Shown here: one piece after another, positions 1 through 9,805 of the stretch
Position numbering within the stretch: the first letter of the stretch is position 1
Layout of the letters: each line of letters starts with the position of its first letter
Origin: Clostridiaceae bacterium
GTDB taxonomy: Bacteria; Bacillota; Clostridia; Peptostreptococcales; Peptostreptococcaceae
Reading direction: 5' to 3'
DNA length: 50,682 nt
Assembly: GCA_902362365.1 (NCBI GenBank)
Contig: CABIVQ010000020.1
Coordinates: 1 to 50,682, forward strand
The notes under the pieces: generated by a model
Seen by the model: only the letters and a program-made list of their open reading frames with translations
Database searches by the model: none
Told to the model about the DNA's origin: nothing
Translations under genes and position numbers: made by a program

Positions 1-1
1 T

Positions 2-138
2 TGGATGGATTTGTCGTTACTTCCATTTAACCAAAGAAGGTTATTTTTTTCATTATATAAATTTTGTAAAAATCAAGTTGCAAATATTAACTAGATGCAA
101 CACTAGAAAGTACATACGTATATTTTGTTGAGAATGAA
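2..138 (+). pseudogene. Out-of-frame 5' portion of the AraC regulator gene
   Basis: Frame 2 is open from the window edge to a TAG at 92-94 and reads MDLSLLPFNQRRLFFSLYKF followed by CKNQVANIN. Frame 1 is open from 91 and reads LDATLESTYVYFVENE straight into the ATG at 139. Joining the two at 88-92 gives one continuous sensory-domain-like sequence, so one base seems to be missing (for example a T before TAGATGCA). Whether the gene starts at the ATG at 5 or left of the window cannot be seen. Confidence 0.6.
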
Positions 139-1101
139 ATGAAATTAAGGTATATGGGATTTGGAATATATGATAATGAAAAATACGTAGGAGTTATTAT
201 TGCTGGACCATATGTTAAGAGTGAAGTAGATGAAGTATCACAAGGAAATAGTTACTTTGGAGAGATTTATGATGTATTACCGATTATAAGTGATAAGAAA
301 GAAAAATCTATATCATACATATTTAAAAATTTAATCAGTGATAGTTTGATAAAAGTTTCTTACTTGGAAATTGATAATAAGAAAGATTTGTTAAAAGACG
401 TCAAAAAAGTTTCTAATAACTATGATATGGATGTAGTATCTGTAAAAAGAAGATATTTAATGGAAAATGAATTAATACATTGTATTGTTCAAAATAACCC
501 AGAAAAAGCTTTAGGGATTATCTCAAATAAATTTTTTCAATTTGGAAATAAATTTTCAAATTATAAATTAAAAGATAAAAAAGTTTTTGCATTAGATATG
601 AATACTTTAATGAGAAGGGCATCTGTAGAAAGCAACGTAGATCCATATATAGTCCATAATATTTCTGAAAAAGTTATAAAGAATATAGAGTGGTCAAGGG
701 AAGCTAAAGAAATAGATATAGTAATAAATAAAATGGTTAGGGAGTATTGCTTTTTAATTAGCAATCATGTAACACAAGGATACTCTATATTAGTTGCAAA
801 GGCTATAAAGTACATTACTTTGAATTTTACTGAGGATATAAGTTTAAAGGATGTGGCAAAAGCACTTTGTGTAAATCCATCTCATTTAGCTAGAAAATTC
901 AAATTTGAAACTGGAAGCACGGTTTCTCATTGGATAAATAAAAGTAGAATAAGGGAATCTAAACTCCTTCTTAAAAATAGACTATTAAGTATAGAGGAAA
1001 TAGCATATCGGGTTGGATATAACAATAAAAATTATTTTACAAAGATTTTCAAACAATTTGAAAATAAAACTCCAAAAGAGTATAAGTTAAGTGATAACTA
1101 A
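139..1101 (+). CDS. AraC-family transcriptional regulator (5' part out of frame)
   Basis: The C-terminal third is a typical AraC/XylS DNA-binding domain with two helix-turn-helix units, near residues 236-262 (DISLKDVAKALCVNPSHLAR) and 283-316, ending in the usual TPKEY signature. The N-terminal part contains YMGFGIYDNEKYVGVIIAGP, which resembles the core of PocR-like ligand-sensing domains, but it begins abruptly. The ATG at 139 has no convincing ribosome binding site, and the same frame stays open and protein-like upstream to 91. The beginning of the sensory domain appears in another frame at 2-91. The gene is therefore probably frameshifted or carries a sequence error. Its target is unknown; the nearest downstream gene is a sugar/cation symporter, but a terminator and a promoter separate them. 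Confidence 0.8.
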   Translation: MKLRYMGFGIYDNEKYVGVIIAGPYVKSEVDEVSQGNSYFGEIYDVLPIISDKKEKSISYIFKNLISDSLIKVSYLEIDNKKDLLKDVKKVSNNYDMDVVSVKRRYLMENELIHCIVQNNPEKALGIISNKFFQFGNKFSNYKLKDKKVFALDMNTLMRRASVESNVDPYIVHNISEKVIKNIEWSREAKEIDIVINKMVREYCFLISNHVTQGYSILVAKAIKYITLNFTEDISLKDVAKALCVNPSHLARKFKFETGSTVSHWINKSRIRESKLLLKNRLLSIEEIAYRVGYNNKNYFTKIFKQFENKTPKEYKLSDN

Positions 1102-1128
1102 TTTATATTTTAGAGACTATGAAAATGT

Positions 1129-1167
1129 AAAAATAGTAATTTTCTTTTAAAAAATTACTATTTTTCT
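1129..1167 (+). terminator. Intrinsic terminator after the AraC gene
   Basis: A perfect 15-bp stem (1129-1143 with 1151-1165) with a 7-base loop is followed by a short T-rich stretch. It closes the regulator transcript. Confidence 0.75.
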
Positions 1168-1316
1168 ATTTTATATAAAATAAAAACAGAAAGTAAGAAA
1201 ACTTAAAATAAATATGTAGAAAAGTATGGAATCTAAAGGAAAAAGCTAAATAAAGGTCTGCTTTCTAACTAGGTTAAAAAAATATCAATATACGATAAAA
1301 AAATATCAAAAAAGTA

Positions 1317-1345
1317 TTGTAATGGTAAAACTAGTATGCTAATAT
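1317..1345 (+). promoter_or_regulatory. Candidate promoter of the GPH symporter gene
   Basis: TTGTAA (1317-1322), a 17-base spacer and TAATAT (1340-1345) lie about 170 bases before the start codon. Upstream, AAAAAAATATCAA is present twice in near-direct repeat (1276-1310), a possible binding site. Nothing else is recognisable in the gene-free stretch 1168-1515. Confidence 0.5.
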
Positions 1346-1515
1346 TGTAACATAGCAACGAAGGAAAACGATAACAAATGGTTAGAAAATCGAAGTAAAT
1401 ATTGAAATTAATAGATTTGTAAAGGAATTATAGATTATTATAACTGAATGATAAAAAACTAACAAAATCCTTCGTGGTTGGTAAAATAAATCATAGAATA
1501 CTAGGGGGAAGTAAA

Positions 1516-2982
1516 ATGTCAGCAAATACAAATAACATAACTTATAACAGAGCTAAGACATGGCAAATAGGTCTTTTTGCTCTAAACAACATTGCAACAA
1601 ACTTTTATATGTTCTTAATGATGTACGTATCTTATTATGCAACTGGTGCAGCAGGAATAGCAGTTGTTCTTATATCTTCTTTATTAACATCTATGCGTAT
1701 GTTCGATGCAGTAACTGATCCAATAATAGGATTTATAATTGATAAAACAAATACTAAATTTGGGAAATTTAGACCTATGATGGTAATAGGGAATATTATA
1801 TTAGCAATTAGTACATTAATATTATACAATTTTACTCATAGATTACCTGAGGGAAATCCAAGAGTGATATTCTTTGTAGTAATGTATGCAATTTATGTTA
1901 TAGGATACACATTCCAAACAGCTTGTACAAAAGCAGCTCAAGCTTGTTTAACAAATGATCCAGCTCAAAGACCATTATTTACAAGATTCGATAGTTCTTA
2001 TATGTTATTAATGGGAAGTGGTATAGCTATGTATACTTCTTCATACCTAGTACCTAAGTACGGTGGATTTACATTACCAGCGATGACAGAATTCTCAACA
2101 TCAGCTGTTATAGCATCAGCAATATGTACAGTGCTTGCTATAATAGGTTTATGGGAAAAGGATAGAGAAGAGTTCTTTGGTATAGGTGATAAAGGTGCCA
2201 AAGTTAAGTTTAAAGATTATTTAAGTGTATTAAAGGGAAATAGAGCTATACAAATGCTTATAGTATCAGCTGCAACTGATAAATTAGCATTACAAGCGGC
2301 AGGAAACTCTTCTGTTATGGTTATGTTATACGGAATAGTAATGGGTAACTATGCTTTATATGGAAAAATGTCATTAATAACAATGTTACCAACATTTATA
2401 ATAATATTAGTTGGAACTAAGTATGCGAGTAAATTCGGTTCTAAAAAGGCATTAGTTGCTACAACTTGGTTATCAATAATAGGATATTTAGCATTATTCT
2501 TAGTAATATTTATAGGAGATCCAGCTCAAATATCATTAGATAACTTTGGTATAATGACAGCTCTTTGGATAGGTATATATTGCTTAGCGAACGGTGTTAA
2601 ATCTGTTTCAAGTAGTATAGTTATACCAATGATAGCAGACTGTGCAGATTATGAAACTTATTTAACTGGAAGATACGTTCCAGGTATGATGGGAACTTTA
2701 TTCTCATTCGTTGATAAAATGATATCATCATTTGCGACTACAGTTGTTGGATTTGTTGTAGCAGGAATAGGATACACAGCTACAATGCCAGAAGTAACAG
2801 ATGCATATACACCTGCGTTATTCTGGGCAACAGCATTCTTATTCATAGGTCTTCCAATAATAGGATGGGTATGTTCATTAATAGCAATGAAATTCTATCC
2901 ATTAGATGATAAGAAAATGCTAGAAGTTCAAGCTAAATTAGATGAAATAAGAAAAGATGAAAATCAAGCTTTAAATGCATAA
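1516..2982 (+). CDS. GPH-family (MelB-like) sugar/cation symporter
   Basis: The 488-residue protein is a twelve-helix transporter of the glycoside-pentoside-hexuronide:cation symporter family. It shows the family layout: an early DAVTDPIIGFIIDKTNTKFG loop after helix 2, the FRPMM segment, and a central cytoplasmic loop (around residues 220-245) between the two six-helix halves. Such proteins take up sugars or glycosides with Na+ or H+; the substrate cannot be assigned. I chose the ATG at 1516 because AGGGGG at 1503-1508 sits at the right distance; the GTG at 1474 in the same frame has no binding site. It is monocistronic, bounded by its own promoter and terminator. Confidence 0.88.
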   Translation: MSANTNNITYNRAKTWQIGLFALNNIATNFYMFLMMYVSYYATGAAGIAVVLISSLLTSMRMFDAVTDPIIGFIIDKTNTKFGKFRPMMVIGNIILAISTLILYNFTHRLPEGNPRVIFFVVMYAIYVIGYTFQTACTKAAQACLTNDPAQRPLFTRFDSSYMLLMGSGIAMYTSSYLVPKYGGFTLPAMTEFSTSAVIASAICTVLAIIGLWEKDREEFFGIGDKGAKVKFKDYLSVLKGNRAIQMLIVSAATDKLALQAAGNSSVMVMLYGIVMGNYALYGKMSLITMLPTFIIILVGTKYASKFGSKKALVATTWLSIIGYLALFLVIFIGDPAQISLDNFGIMTALWIGIYCLANGVKSVSSSIVIPMIADCADYETYLTGRYVPGMMGTLFSFVDKMISSFATTVVGFVVAGIGYTATMPEVTDAYTPALFWATAFLFIGLPIIGWVCSLIAMKFYPLDDKKMLEVQAKLDEIRKDENQALNA

Positions 2983-2997
2983 TAGTTAAATATATAT

Positions 2998-3059
2998 AAA
3001 GAGTATTATTTTATAAATTCTATATTTATTATAGATTGTAAAGTAATACTCTTTTTTTA
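2998..3059 (+). terminator. Intrinsic terminator after the GPH symporter
   Basis: AAAGAGTATTA pairs with TAATACTCTTT across an AT-rich inner stem, followed by a run of T residues. Confidence 0.8.
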
Positions 3060-3142
3060 TAAAAAATTATTATTTTATAATAATCTACATTATAAATACT
3101 GTATAATATATAGAAATAGTATTTATGTAAAGGGAGCTATAT

Positions 3143-3886
3143 ATGGACTTAAGAGAATTATTAGATGATGTGAAAAATAATAAGATAGATATAGATGTAG
3201 CTATGAAAAAGCTTAAAAATTTACCTTATGAAGATTTAGGGTATGCAAATATAGATCATCATAGAGAGGTAAGGACTGGTTACCCAGAAGTAATATATTG
3301 TGAAGGTAAAAGTGATTATCAAATTTTAGGTATAATTGAGAAAATGATAAAAAAAGATAGCAATATATTAGGTACAAGATGTAGAAAAGAAACTTATGAA
3401 AAAATAAAACCAATTTATCCTAATGCGGAATATGATCAACTTTCAAAAATATTAAAGATACAAAATCACCCTATAGAAAATATAGGAAAAGGAAAAATTG
3501 TGGTTGTTACAGGTGGAACTTCGGATATACCAGTAGCGGATGAAGCTTATCACACTGCTCTTTTTTTGGGAAACACTGTTGAAAGAGTATATGATGTAGG
3601 AGTAGCTGGAATACATAGATTACTAAGTAAAAAACATATAATAGATAGCGCAAGAGTAATCATAGTAGTTGCAGGAATGGAAGGGGCTCTTCCAAGTGTA
3701 GTCGGAGGTCTTGTGGATGTACCTATTATAGCAGTACCAACTTCTGTAGGTTATGGCGCTAATTTTGGTGGATTATCAGCGCTTCTTACCATGTTAAATA
3801 GTTGTTCGTCTGGTATATCAGTAGTGAATATAGATAACGGTTTTGGAGCAGGATATCTAGCTTCAATGATTAATAAATTAAAGTAA
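3143..3886 (+). CDS. larB: LarB, pyridinium-3,5-biscarboxylic acid mononucleotide synthase
   Basis: LarB carboxylates and hydrolyses nicotinic acid adenine dinucleotide, the first step in making the nickel-pincer nucleotide (NPN) cofactor of lactate racemase. The 247-residue length is normal for the family. The C-terminal PurE-like half is clear: VTGGTSDIPVADEA, then AGMEGALPSVVGGLVDVPII, VPTSVGYGANFGGLSALL and NSCSSG with a cysteine at about residue 221, a candidate for the covalent substrate adduct. The end, NIDNGFGAGYLA, is a LarB hallmark. A GGGAG ribosome binding site precedes the ATG. larC follows after 18 bases. No larA or larE lies in the window, so the target enzyme is encoded elsewhere or is another NPN-dependent enzyme. 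Confidence 0.93.
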   Translation: MDLRELLDDVKNNKIDIDVAMKKLKNLPYEDLGYANIDHHREVRTGYPEVIYCEGKSDYQILGIIEKMIKKDSNILGTRCRKETYEKIKPIYPNAEYDQLSKILKIQNHPIENIGKGKIVVVTGGTSDIPVADEAYHTALFLGNTVERVYDVGVAGIHRLLSKKHIIDSARVIIVVAGMEGALPSVVGGLVDVPIIAVPTSVGYGANFGGLSALLTMLNSCSSGISVVNIDNGFGAGYLASMINKLK

Positions 3887-3904
3887 GGATAAGGAGAAAA
3901 TAAA

Positions 3905-4639
3905 ATGGAACAAAGAATTCTTTACTTTGACATAGTAAATGGAATCTCTGGAGATATGACATTGGCAACATTGCTAAATTTGGGGGTGCCAAAAGAAATA
4001 TTTTTAGAAGAGCTAAGTAAATTAAATTTAGATGATGAGTTTGATATAAAAATAATTTCTAAAATTGAAAATGGAATAAAGGGAACGAATGTAGATGTAA
4101 TTATAAAGGAAGACAATGCATGTAGGCATTTAGTAGACATATTTAATATTATCGATAACAGTAGATTAAATGAGAATGTAAAAAGTATGGCTAAAAGAAT
4201 ATTTATGGTTATAGGAGAAGCGGAGGCTAAAGTACATGGAACGACTATAGATAAAATACATTTTCATGAAGTTGGAGCAATAGATTCTATAGTAGATATT
4301 GTGGGAGTATCAATACTTATAGACCTATTATGTGTAGATAAAATATATGCAAGTACCGTTCCTGTAGGATCTGGTTTTGTAAAATGTGACCATGGAATAA
4401 TGCCTGTTCCAGCTCCTGCAACTTTGGAAATATTAAAAGATGTTCCTATAAAGCTAAACTCAGTTAAAGGAGAATGTACAACTCCTACTGGAGCTGCTAT
4501 AGTAAAGACATTATGTGAGGAATTTATAGATACTTTGGAATTTGAGCCAAAACAAATAGGATACGGAGTAGGTCATAAAATGTTCGAATTACCAAATATA
4601 TTAAGAAGTGTTTTAGGTGTAAAAAAAAACAAAATATAG
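3905..4639 (+). CDS. larC: LarC N-terminal part (LarC1), nickel-inserting cyclometallase
   Basis: LarC inserts nickel into the pincer nucleotide in a CTP-dependent reaction. This frame encodes the N-terminal domain, beginning with the family motif DIVNGISGDMTLATLL and containing IHFHEVGAIDSIVDIVG and CTTPTGAAIVKTL. It stops at 4639 right after a run of nine A residues, whereas full LarC proteins are about 400 residues. The remaining domain is in the -1 frame (4630-5088). The site A AAA AAC at 4624-4630, in phase with the reading frame, is a classical slippery heptamer. In Lactobacillus plantarum larC is known to be expressed by programmed -1 frameshifting, so the same is inferred here. An AAGGAG site precedes the ATG. 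Confidence 0.88.
   Translation: MEQRILYFDIVNGISGDMTLATLLNLGVPKEIFLEELSKLNLDDEFDIKIISKIENGIKGTNVDVIIKEDNACRHLVDIFNIIDNSRLNENVKSMAKRIFMVIGEAEAKVHGTTIDKIHFHEVGAIDSIVDIVGVSILIDLLCVDKIYASTVPVGSGFVKCDHGIMPVPAPATLEILKDVPIKLNSVKGECTTPTGAAIVKTLCEEFIDTLEFEPKQIGYGVGHKMFELPNILRSVLGVKKNKI
4621..4639 (+). promoter_or_regulatory. Probable programmed -1 ribosomal frameshift site in larC
   Basis: Nine A residues and a C (4621-4630) contain A AAA AAC in the zero frame. Zero-frame reading ends three codons later at TAG (4637-4639), and the -1 frame continues the LarC protein. A purine-rich TTAAGAAG stretch 10-20 bases upstream could act as an internal Shine-Dalgarno stimulator; no strong downstream hairpin is obvious. 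Confidence 0.75.
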
Positions 4640-5088
4640 TTTATGAAATAATTTGTAATATTGATGATATGTCTTCTGAAATATATTCTTATTTATATGA
4701 GAAAGTTCTAGAAGAAGGGGCATTAGATATATACACAGAAAGTATATATATGAAAAAAAATAGACCAGCAACAAAAGTATGCATTTTATGCCAAGAGTCA
4801 GATTTAGACAAGTTTATAGAAATTTTACTTACAGAAACAAGTACTTTTGGAGTAAGGTATAATATATATAATAGAGAAGAACTTAAGAGAAAATTTGAAA
4901 TTATAGATACAAAATATGGAAAAATAAAAGTTAAGTTAGGGTATCATAATAATAAATTAATTAAGGCAACTCCTGAGTATGATGAGTGCAAAATTATTGC
5001 AAAAAACTACAATATTAGCTTAAATGAAGTATTTTTTGAAATAAACTGTATAATAAAGCAGAAAATTAATACTAAATTATTGACATAG
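4630..5088 (+). CDS. larC: LarC C-terminal part (LarC2), read by -1 frameshift
   Basis: The -1 frame after the A run reads QNIVYEIICNIDDMSSEIYS and continues with YLYEKVLEEGALDIY and IYMKKNRPATKV. These are the conserved CTP-hydrolysing domain motifs of LarC (NIDDM, GALDV, YMKKNRP). Homology begins before the first ATG in this frame (4669), and that ATG has no ribosome binding site, so independent translation is unlikely. The expected product is a LarC1-LarC2 fusion of about 394 residues, made alongside truncated LarC1. The stop codon at 5086-5088 abuts the promoter of the guaB leader. Confidence 0.85.
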   Translation, partial: QNIVYEIICNIDDMSSEIYSYLYEKVLEEGALDIYTESIYMKKNRPATKVCILCQESDLDKFIEILLTETSTFGVRYNIYNREELKRKFEIIDTKYGKIKVKLGYHNNKLIKATPEYDECKIIAKNYNISLNEVFFEINCIIKQKINTKLLT

Positions 5089-5108
5089 CAAATAAATTTT
5101 GATAAATT
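5080..5108 (+). promoter_or_regulatory. Promoter of the guaB riboswitch transcript
   Basis: TTGACA (5080-5085), a 17-base spacer and TAAATT (5103-5108) overlap the larC stop codon and lie about 30 bases before the guanine aptamer. Confidence 0.65.
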
Positions 5109-5145
5109 TATATACACCTAAAGAAATAAAAATTGAAATCAAAAG

Positions 5146-5218
5146 TCACTCGTATATACCCAAAAATAAGGTTTGGGAGTCTCTACCGAGATACCGTAAA
5201 TATCTTGACTATGAGTGG
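5146..5218 (+). promoter_or_regulatory. Guanine riboswitch aptamer (purine class)
   Basis: The three-way-junction purine aptamer is plain. P1 is formed by CACTC (5147-5151) and GAGTG (5213-5217). The conserved loop and junction strings AAGGTTTGGGAGTCTCTACC and ACCGTAAAT are present, ending with TTGACTATG. The specificity nucleotide equivalent to position 74 is C (5209), which selects guanine over adenine. It precedes guaB and guaA, so guanine probably lowers their expression through the terminator at 5306-5363. Confidence 0.93.
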
Positions 5219-5231
5219 AATTATTATTAGC

Positions 5232-5301
5232 AAAACATCAGATGAAGTAAATGTATAGGCTGATTATATATCCCTGTATGTTAGCTATAAGTAGATGTTT
5301 T
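5232..5301 (+). promoter_or_regulatory. Extra stem domain between guanine aptamer and terminator
   Basis: AAAACATC (5232-5239) pairs with GATGTTTT (5294-5301), enclosing a second small hairpin (TATAGG near 5254 with CCTGTA near 5273). This 70-base domain fills the stretch between aptamer and terminator. It has no match that I recognise to ykkC/PRPP or a second purine aptamer. Its role in the switch is unknown. Confidence 0.45.
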
Positions 5302-5305
5302 GAAG

Positions 5306-5363
5306 ACCTGTATAGTAATTTCACTTCTAAGAAAATTATTGAAGTTACTATACAGGTTTTTTT
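5306..5363 (+). terminator. Riboswitch-controlled terminator before guaB
   Basis: ACCTGTATAGTAA pairs with TTACTATACAGGT, followed by seven T residues. It lies downstream of the guanine aptamer and upstream of guaB, the arrangement of a transcriptional OFF switch. Confidence 0.88.
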
Positions 5364-5368
5364 ATTAA

Positions 5369-6907
<1,539 letters not shown>

Positions 6908-6911
6908 ACAA

Positions 6912-8447
6912 ATGAAAAAGCATGAATTAGTACTTGTAGTTGATTTTGGGGGACAATATAATCAATTAATAGCAAGAAGGGTTAGAGAAAATAATGTATA
7001 TTGTGAAATAATACCATATACTACAGATATAGAGACAATAAAAGCAAAAAATCCAAAAGGAATAATATTTACAGGTGGACCTAATAGTGCATACTTAGAA
7101 AATTCTCCTTCAATATCAAAAGAAATATTTGAAATTGGAGTGCCAATACTAGGGATATGTTATGGAGTACAAATAATGTCTCATGTATTAGGTGGAAATG
7201 TAAGAAAAGGTAATGCGAGTGAAAAAGAATATGGAAGAACTGAAATAACATATGAAGAGTCAGCTTTATTTGAAGGAATGTCTACAAATATAGTTTGGAT
7301 GAGTCATACAGATTTAATAGATAGAACTCCAGAAGGATTTAAAATAGTTGCTCACACTAAAGATTGTCCAGTAGCAGCTATGGAAAATACAGAAAAGAAA
7401 TTATATGGAGTACAATTCCACCCAGAAGTTGAACACTGTTTAGAGGGAGATAAAGTTCTTACAAACTTCTTATATAATGTTTGTGGAGTAAGTGGAGATT
7501 GGACTACAGACACATTTATCGAAGATAAAATAAATGAATTAAAAGCTATAATAGGTGACAAGAAAGTATTATGTGCATTAAGTGGTGGGGTTGACTCATC
7601 AGTAGCTGCAGTACTTGTACACAGAGCTATAGGAGATAACTTAACTTGTGTATTCGTTGACCATGGTTTACTTAGAAAAAATGAAGGTGACGATGTAGAA
7701 AGAATATTCAGAGATAAGTTTGATATGAATTTAATAAGAGTTAACTGTGAAGATAGATTCTTAGGCAAGTTAAAGGGAGTAACTGAGCCAGAAGCTAAGA
7801 GAAAAATAATAGGTGAAGAATTTATTAGAGTATTTGAAGAAGAGTCTGCTAAATTAGGGAAAATGGACTTCTTAGTACAAGGAACGATATATCCAGACGT
7901 AGTAGAAAGTGGACATGGAGAAGCTGCTACTATAAAATCACACCATAATGTTGGTGGAATACCTGAAGATATAGAGTTCCAAATAGTTGAACCGTTAAGA
8001 GAATTATTCAAAGATGAAGTTAGAAAAATAGGTTTAGAATTAGGGATAGAAGAAGGATTAATATTCAGACATCCATTCCCAGGACCAGGATTAGGAATTA
8101 GAGTTATAGGAGAAGTTACAAAAGAAAGATGTGACATATTAAGAGAAGCTGATGCTATATATATGGATGAACTTAAAAAAGCTGGTTTATATAGGGAAAT
8201 ATGGCAAGCATTTGCTACATTACCAGATGTAAAGACTGTTGGAGTTATGGGAGATGAAAGAACTTACGCTTACTTAGTAGGTTTAAGAGCTGTTACATCT
8301 TCTGATGGAATGACTTCTGACTGGTATAAAATGCCATATGATGTTTTAGAGAAAATATCAAATAGAATAGTAAATGAAGTTGATGGAGCAAACAGAGTAG
8401 TTTATGATATAACTTCTAAACCACCAGGAACAATAGAGTGGGAGTAA
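6912..8447 (+). CDS. guaA: GMP synthase (glutamine-hydrolysing)
   Basis: GuaA aminates XMP to GMP using glutamine and ATP. It is a single 511-residue chain. An N-terminal class I glutaminase (GICYG with nucleophile cysteine 83, and QFHPEVEH) is joined to an ATP pyrophosphatase domain with the PP-loop SGGVDSSV near residue 224 and a C-terminal dimerisation domain ending KPPGTIEWE, as usual. Its AAGGAG ribosome binding site lies inside the end of guaB, consistent with coupled expression. A strong terminator follows. Confidence 0.97.
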   Translation: MKKHELVLVVDFGGQYNQLIARRVRENNVYCEIIPYTTDIETIKAKNPKGIIFTGGPNSAYLENSPSISKEIFEIGVPILGICYGVQIMSHVLGGNVRKGNASEKEYGRTEITYEESALFEGMSTNIVWMSHTDLIDRTPEGFKIVAHTKDCPVAAMENTEKKLYGVQFHPEVEHCLEGDKVLTNFLYNVCGVSGDWTTDTFIEDKINELKAIIGDKKVLCALSGGVDSSVAAVLVHRAIGDNLTCVFVDHGLLRKNEGDDVERIFRDKFDMNLIRVNCEDRFLGKLKGVTEPEAKRKIIGEEFIRVFEEESAKLGKMDFLVQGTIYPDVVESGHGEAATIKSHHNVGGIPEDIEFQIVEPLRELFKDEVRKIGLELGIEEGLIFRHPFPGPGLGIRVIGEVTKERCDILREADAIYMDELKKAGLYREIWQAFATLPDVKTVGVMGDERTYAYLVGLRAVTSSDGMTSDWYKMPYDVLEKISNRIVNEVDGANRVVYDITSKPPGTIEWE

Positions 8448-8457
8448 TATAAAATAA

Positions 8458-8512
8458 GGGGTAAATTTAATTAGAATAAAATATTTTATTCTAATTGAAT
8501 TTCCCTTTTTTA
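8458..8512 (+). terminator. Intrinsic terminator after guaA
   Basis: A long hairpin pairs GGG-AAATT-AATTAGAATA with its complement up to TTTCCC, followed by a T run. It ends the guaBA operon. Confidence 0.88.
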
Positions 8513-8567
8513 TTTAAAAATTAATCAAAATATAGACAACATGCAAAGACATCTAGGAGGAAATGAA

Positions 8568-9590
8568 ATGAAATTAAAAAAATTAGTAGCTTTAAGTACG
8601 GTTACAATTTTATCAGCATCAATGTTAGTTGGTTGTGGAGATAAATCATCACAAGGAAATGCAAGTGAATCTATAAAAGTAGGTATGGTAGCGGATACTG
8701 GTGGTATAAATGATGAATCATTTAACCAAAGTGCATGGGAAGGACTTCAACAAGCGCAGAAAGATTTGAATATTGAAGTGAAAGTTATCGAGTCTAAACA
8801 AGCTTCAGAGTATATGTCAAATATAGAAAGTCTTATAGATGAAGGTATGGACCTAGTTATAGGAGTAGGAAATACTATGAAGGATGATATAGAAACAGAA
8901 GCTAAAAATTATCCAGAACAAAAATTTGCAATAATAGATGAAACTTATGAATCAATACCTGAGAATGTAACACCTATATTATTTAAAGAAAATGAAGCGA
9001 CATTCTTGACTGGTCTTATAGCAGGAAAAATGACTGAAACTAATGAAGTTGGATTTATAGGTGGAATGGAAAATAGTGTTATATCTAGATTTGAATATGG
9101 ATTTAAATATGGTGTAAAAACAGCTAATAAAGATGCCAATGTTAAAGCTCAATATGCAGGTACATTCTCTGATGCGGCTAAAGGTAAATCTGTAGCTAAT
9201 CAAATGTACGGAAATAATGTGGATATAATATTATCTGCTGCAGGTGGAACTGGACTAGGTGCTATCGAATCTGCGAAAGAAAATGATAAATATGCAATAG
9301 GTGTTGATAAAGATCAAAGTAGTTTAGCACCAGATAATGTATTAACTTCAGCATTAAAAAAAGTAAATGTTGGTGTATATGAGACAGTTAAAGAATTAGT
9401 AGAAGGTAACTTAGAAGGCGGAAAAGCTAAAATATATGGTTTAAAAGAAGATGGAGTTGGAATACCTGACTCAACTGAGAAACTAGTATCTAAAGAGGTA
9501 TTAGATTATGTAAATACAATGAAAGAAAAAGTTAAAAATGGAGAAATAAAAGTTCCTGCTACTAAAGCAGAGTATGATTCTACAAAATAA
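8568..9590 (+). CDS. BMP/PnrA-family nucleoside-binding lipoprotein
   Basis: This is the solute-binding lipoprotein of a basic-membrane-protein (PnrA/TmpC-like) ABC importer; characterised relatives bind purine nucleosides. Residues 1-22 form a lipoprotein signal with lipobox LVGC and lipidated cysteine 23. The mature part begins KVGMVADTGGINDESFNQSA, the typical family start, and contains FIGGMENSVISRFEYGF. The ATG at 8568 is preferred, with AGGAGG 7 bases upstream; the in-frame ATG at 8541 would add nine residues before the signal. No ABC ATPase or permease gene is adjacent, so its partners are elsewhere. Its place after guaBA and before a purine permease supports a salvage role. Confidence 0.88.
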   Translation: MKLKKLVALSTVTILSASMLVGCGDKSSQGNASESIKVGMVADTGGINDESFNQSAWEGLQQAQKDLNIEVKVIESKQASEYMSNIESLIDEGMDLVIGVGNTMKDDIETEAKNYPEQKFAIIDETYESIPENVTPILFKENEATFLTGLIAGKMTETNEVGFIGGMENSVISRFEYGFKYGVKTANKDANVKAQYAGTFSDAAKGKSVANQMYGNNVDIILSAAGGTGLGAIESAKENDKYAIGVDKDQSSLAPDNVLTSALKKVNVGVYETVKELVEGNLEGGKAKIYGLKEDGVGIPDSTEKLVSKEVLDYVNTMKEKVKNGEIKVPATKAEYDSTK

Positions 9591-9599
9591 ATAAAAAAG

Positions 9600-9643
9600 C
9601 TAGGTTAAAGACATTAAATATGGCTTAACCTAGTTATTTTTTT
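9600..9643 (+). terminator. Intrinsic terminator after the PnrA-like gene
   Basis: CTAGGTTAAG pairs with CTTAACCTAG around a 13-base loop, followed by a T-rich tail. Confidence 0.85.
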
Positions 9644-9659
9644 ATCTATCTAACTTAAA

Positions 9660-9671
9660 AACACGAACGAT
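9660..9671 (+). promoter_or_regulatory. Candidate PurR box before the purine permease
   Basis: AACACGAACGAT shares the ACGAAC core with the sites before guaB and purE. It lies 37 bases upstream of the permease promoter. No properly spaced inverted partner was found, so it may be a half site. Confidence 0.4.
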
Positions 9672-9704
9672 TTTGTTTGAAAAATTAAAAATATATAAAA
9701 TATA

Positions 9705-9733
9705 TTGCAAAAACATGTACTATATAATATAAT
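9705..9733 (+). promoter_or_regulatory. Promoter of the purine permease gene
   Basis: TTGCAA (9705-9710), a 17-base spacer and a consensus TATAAT (9728-9733). The -35 hexamer is identical to that of the pur operon promoter. Confidence 0.7.
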
Positions 9734-9805
9734 TACTAATGTAAAGTTAGCAATTATTCGAATTATAAAAAGTAAAAATAATAAAAAATTAATTGGAGGA
9801 TGAAT

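Noticed and set aside
1474..1515. GTG start of the GPH symporter
   Set aside because: No ribosome binding site; a strong AGGGGG precedes the ATG at 1516.
4669..5088. An independent gene starting at the ATG at 4669
   Set aside because: LarC homology begins about 40 bases before this ATG in the same frame, and there is no ribosome binding site; it is the -1 frame half of larC.
5219..5305. A tandem PRPP (ykkC-class) riboswitch next to the guanine aptamer
   Set aside because: Such tandems exist, but the conserved ykkC strings were not found in this stretch.
7352..8137. 261-codon open frame antisense to guaA
   Set aside because: It lies wholly within the highly conserved guaA gene on the other strand, has no ribosome binding site and no recognisable domain; codon shadow.
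9644..9799. A purine riboswitch before the purine permease
   Set aside because: None of the conserved aptamer strings (GGTTTGGGAG, CTACC, GACTATG) is present.
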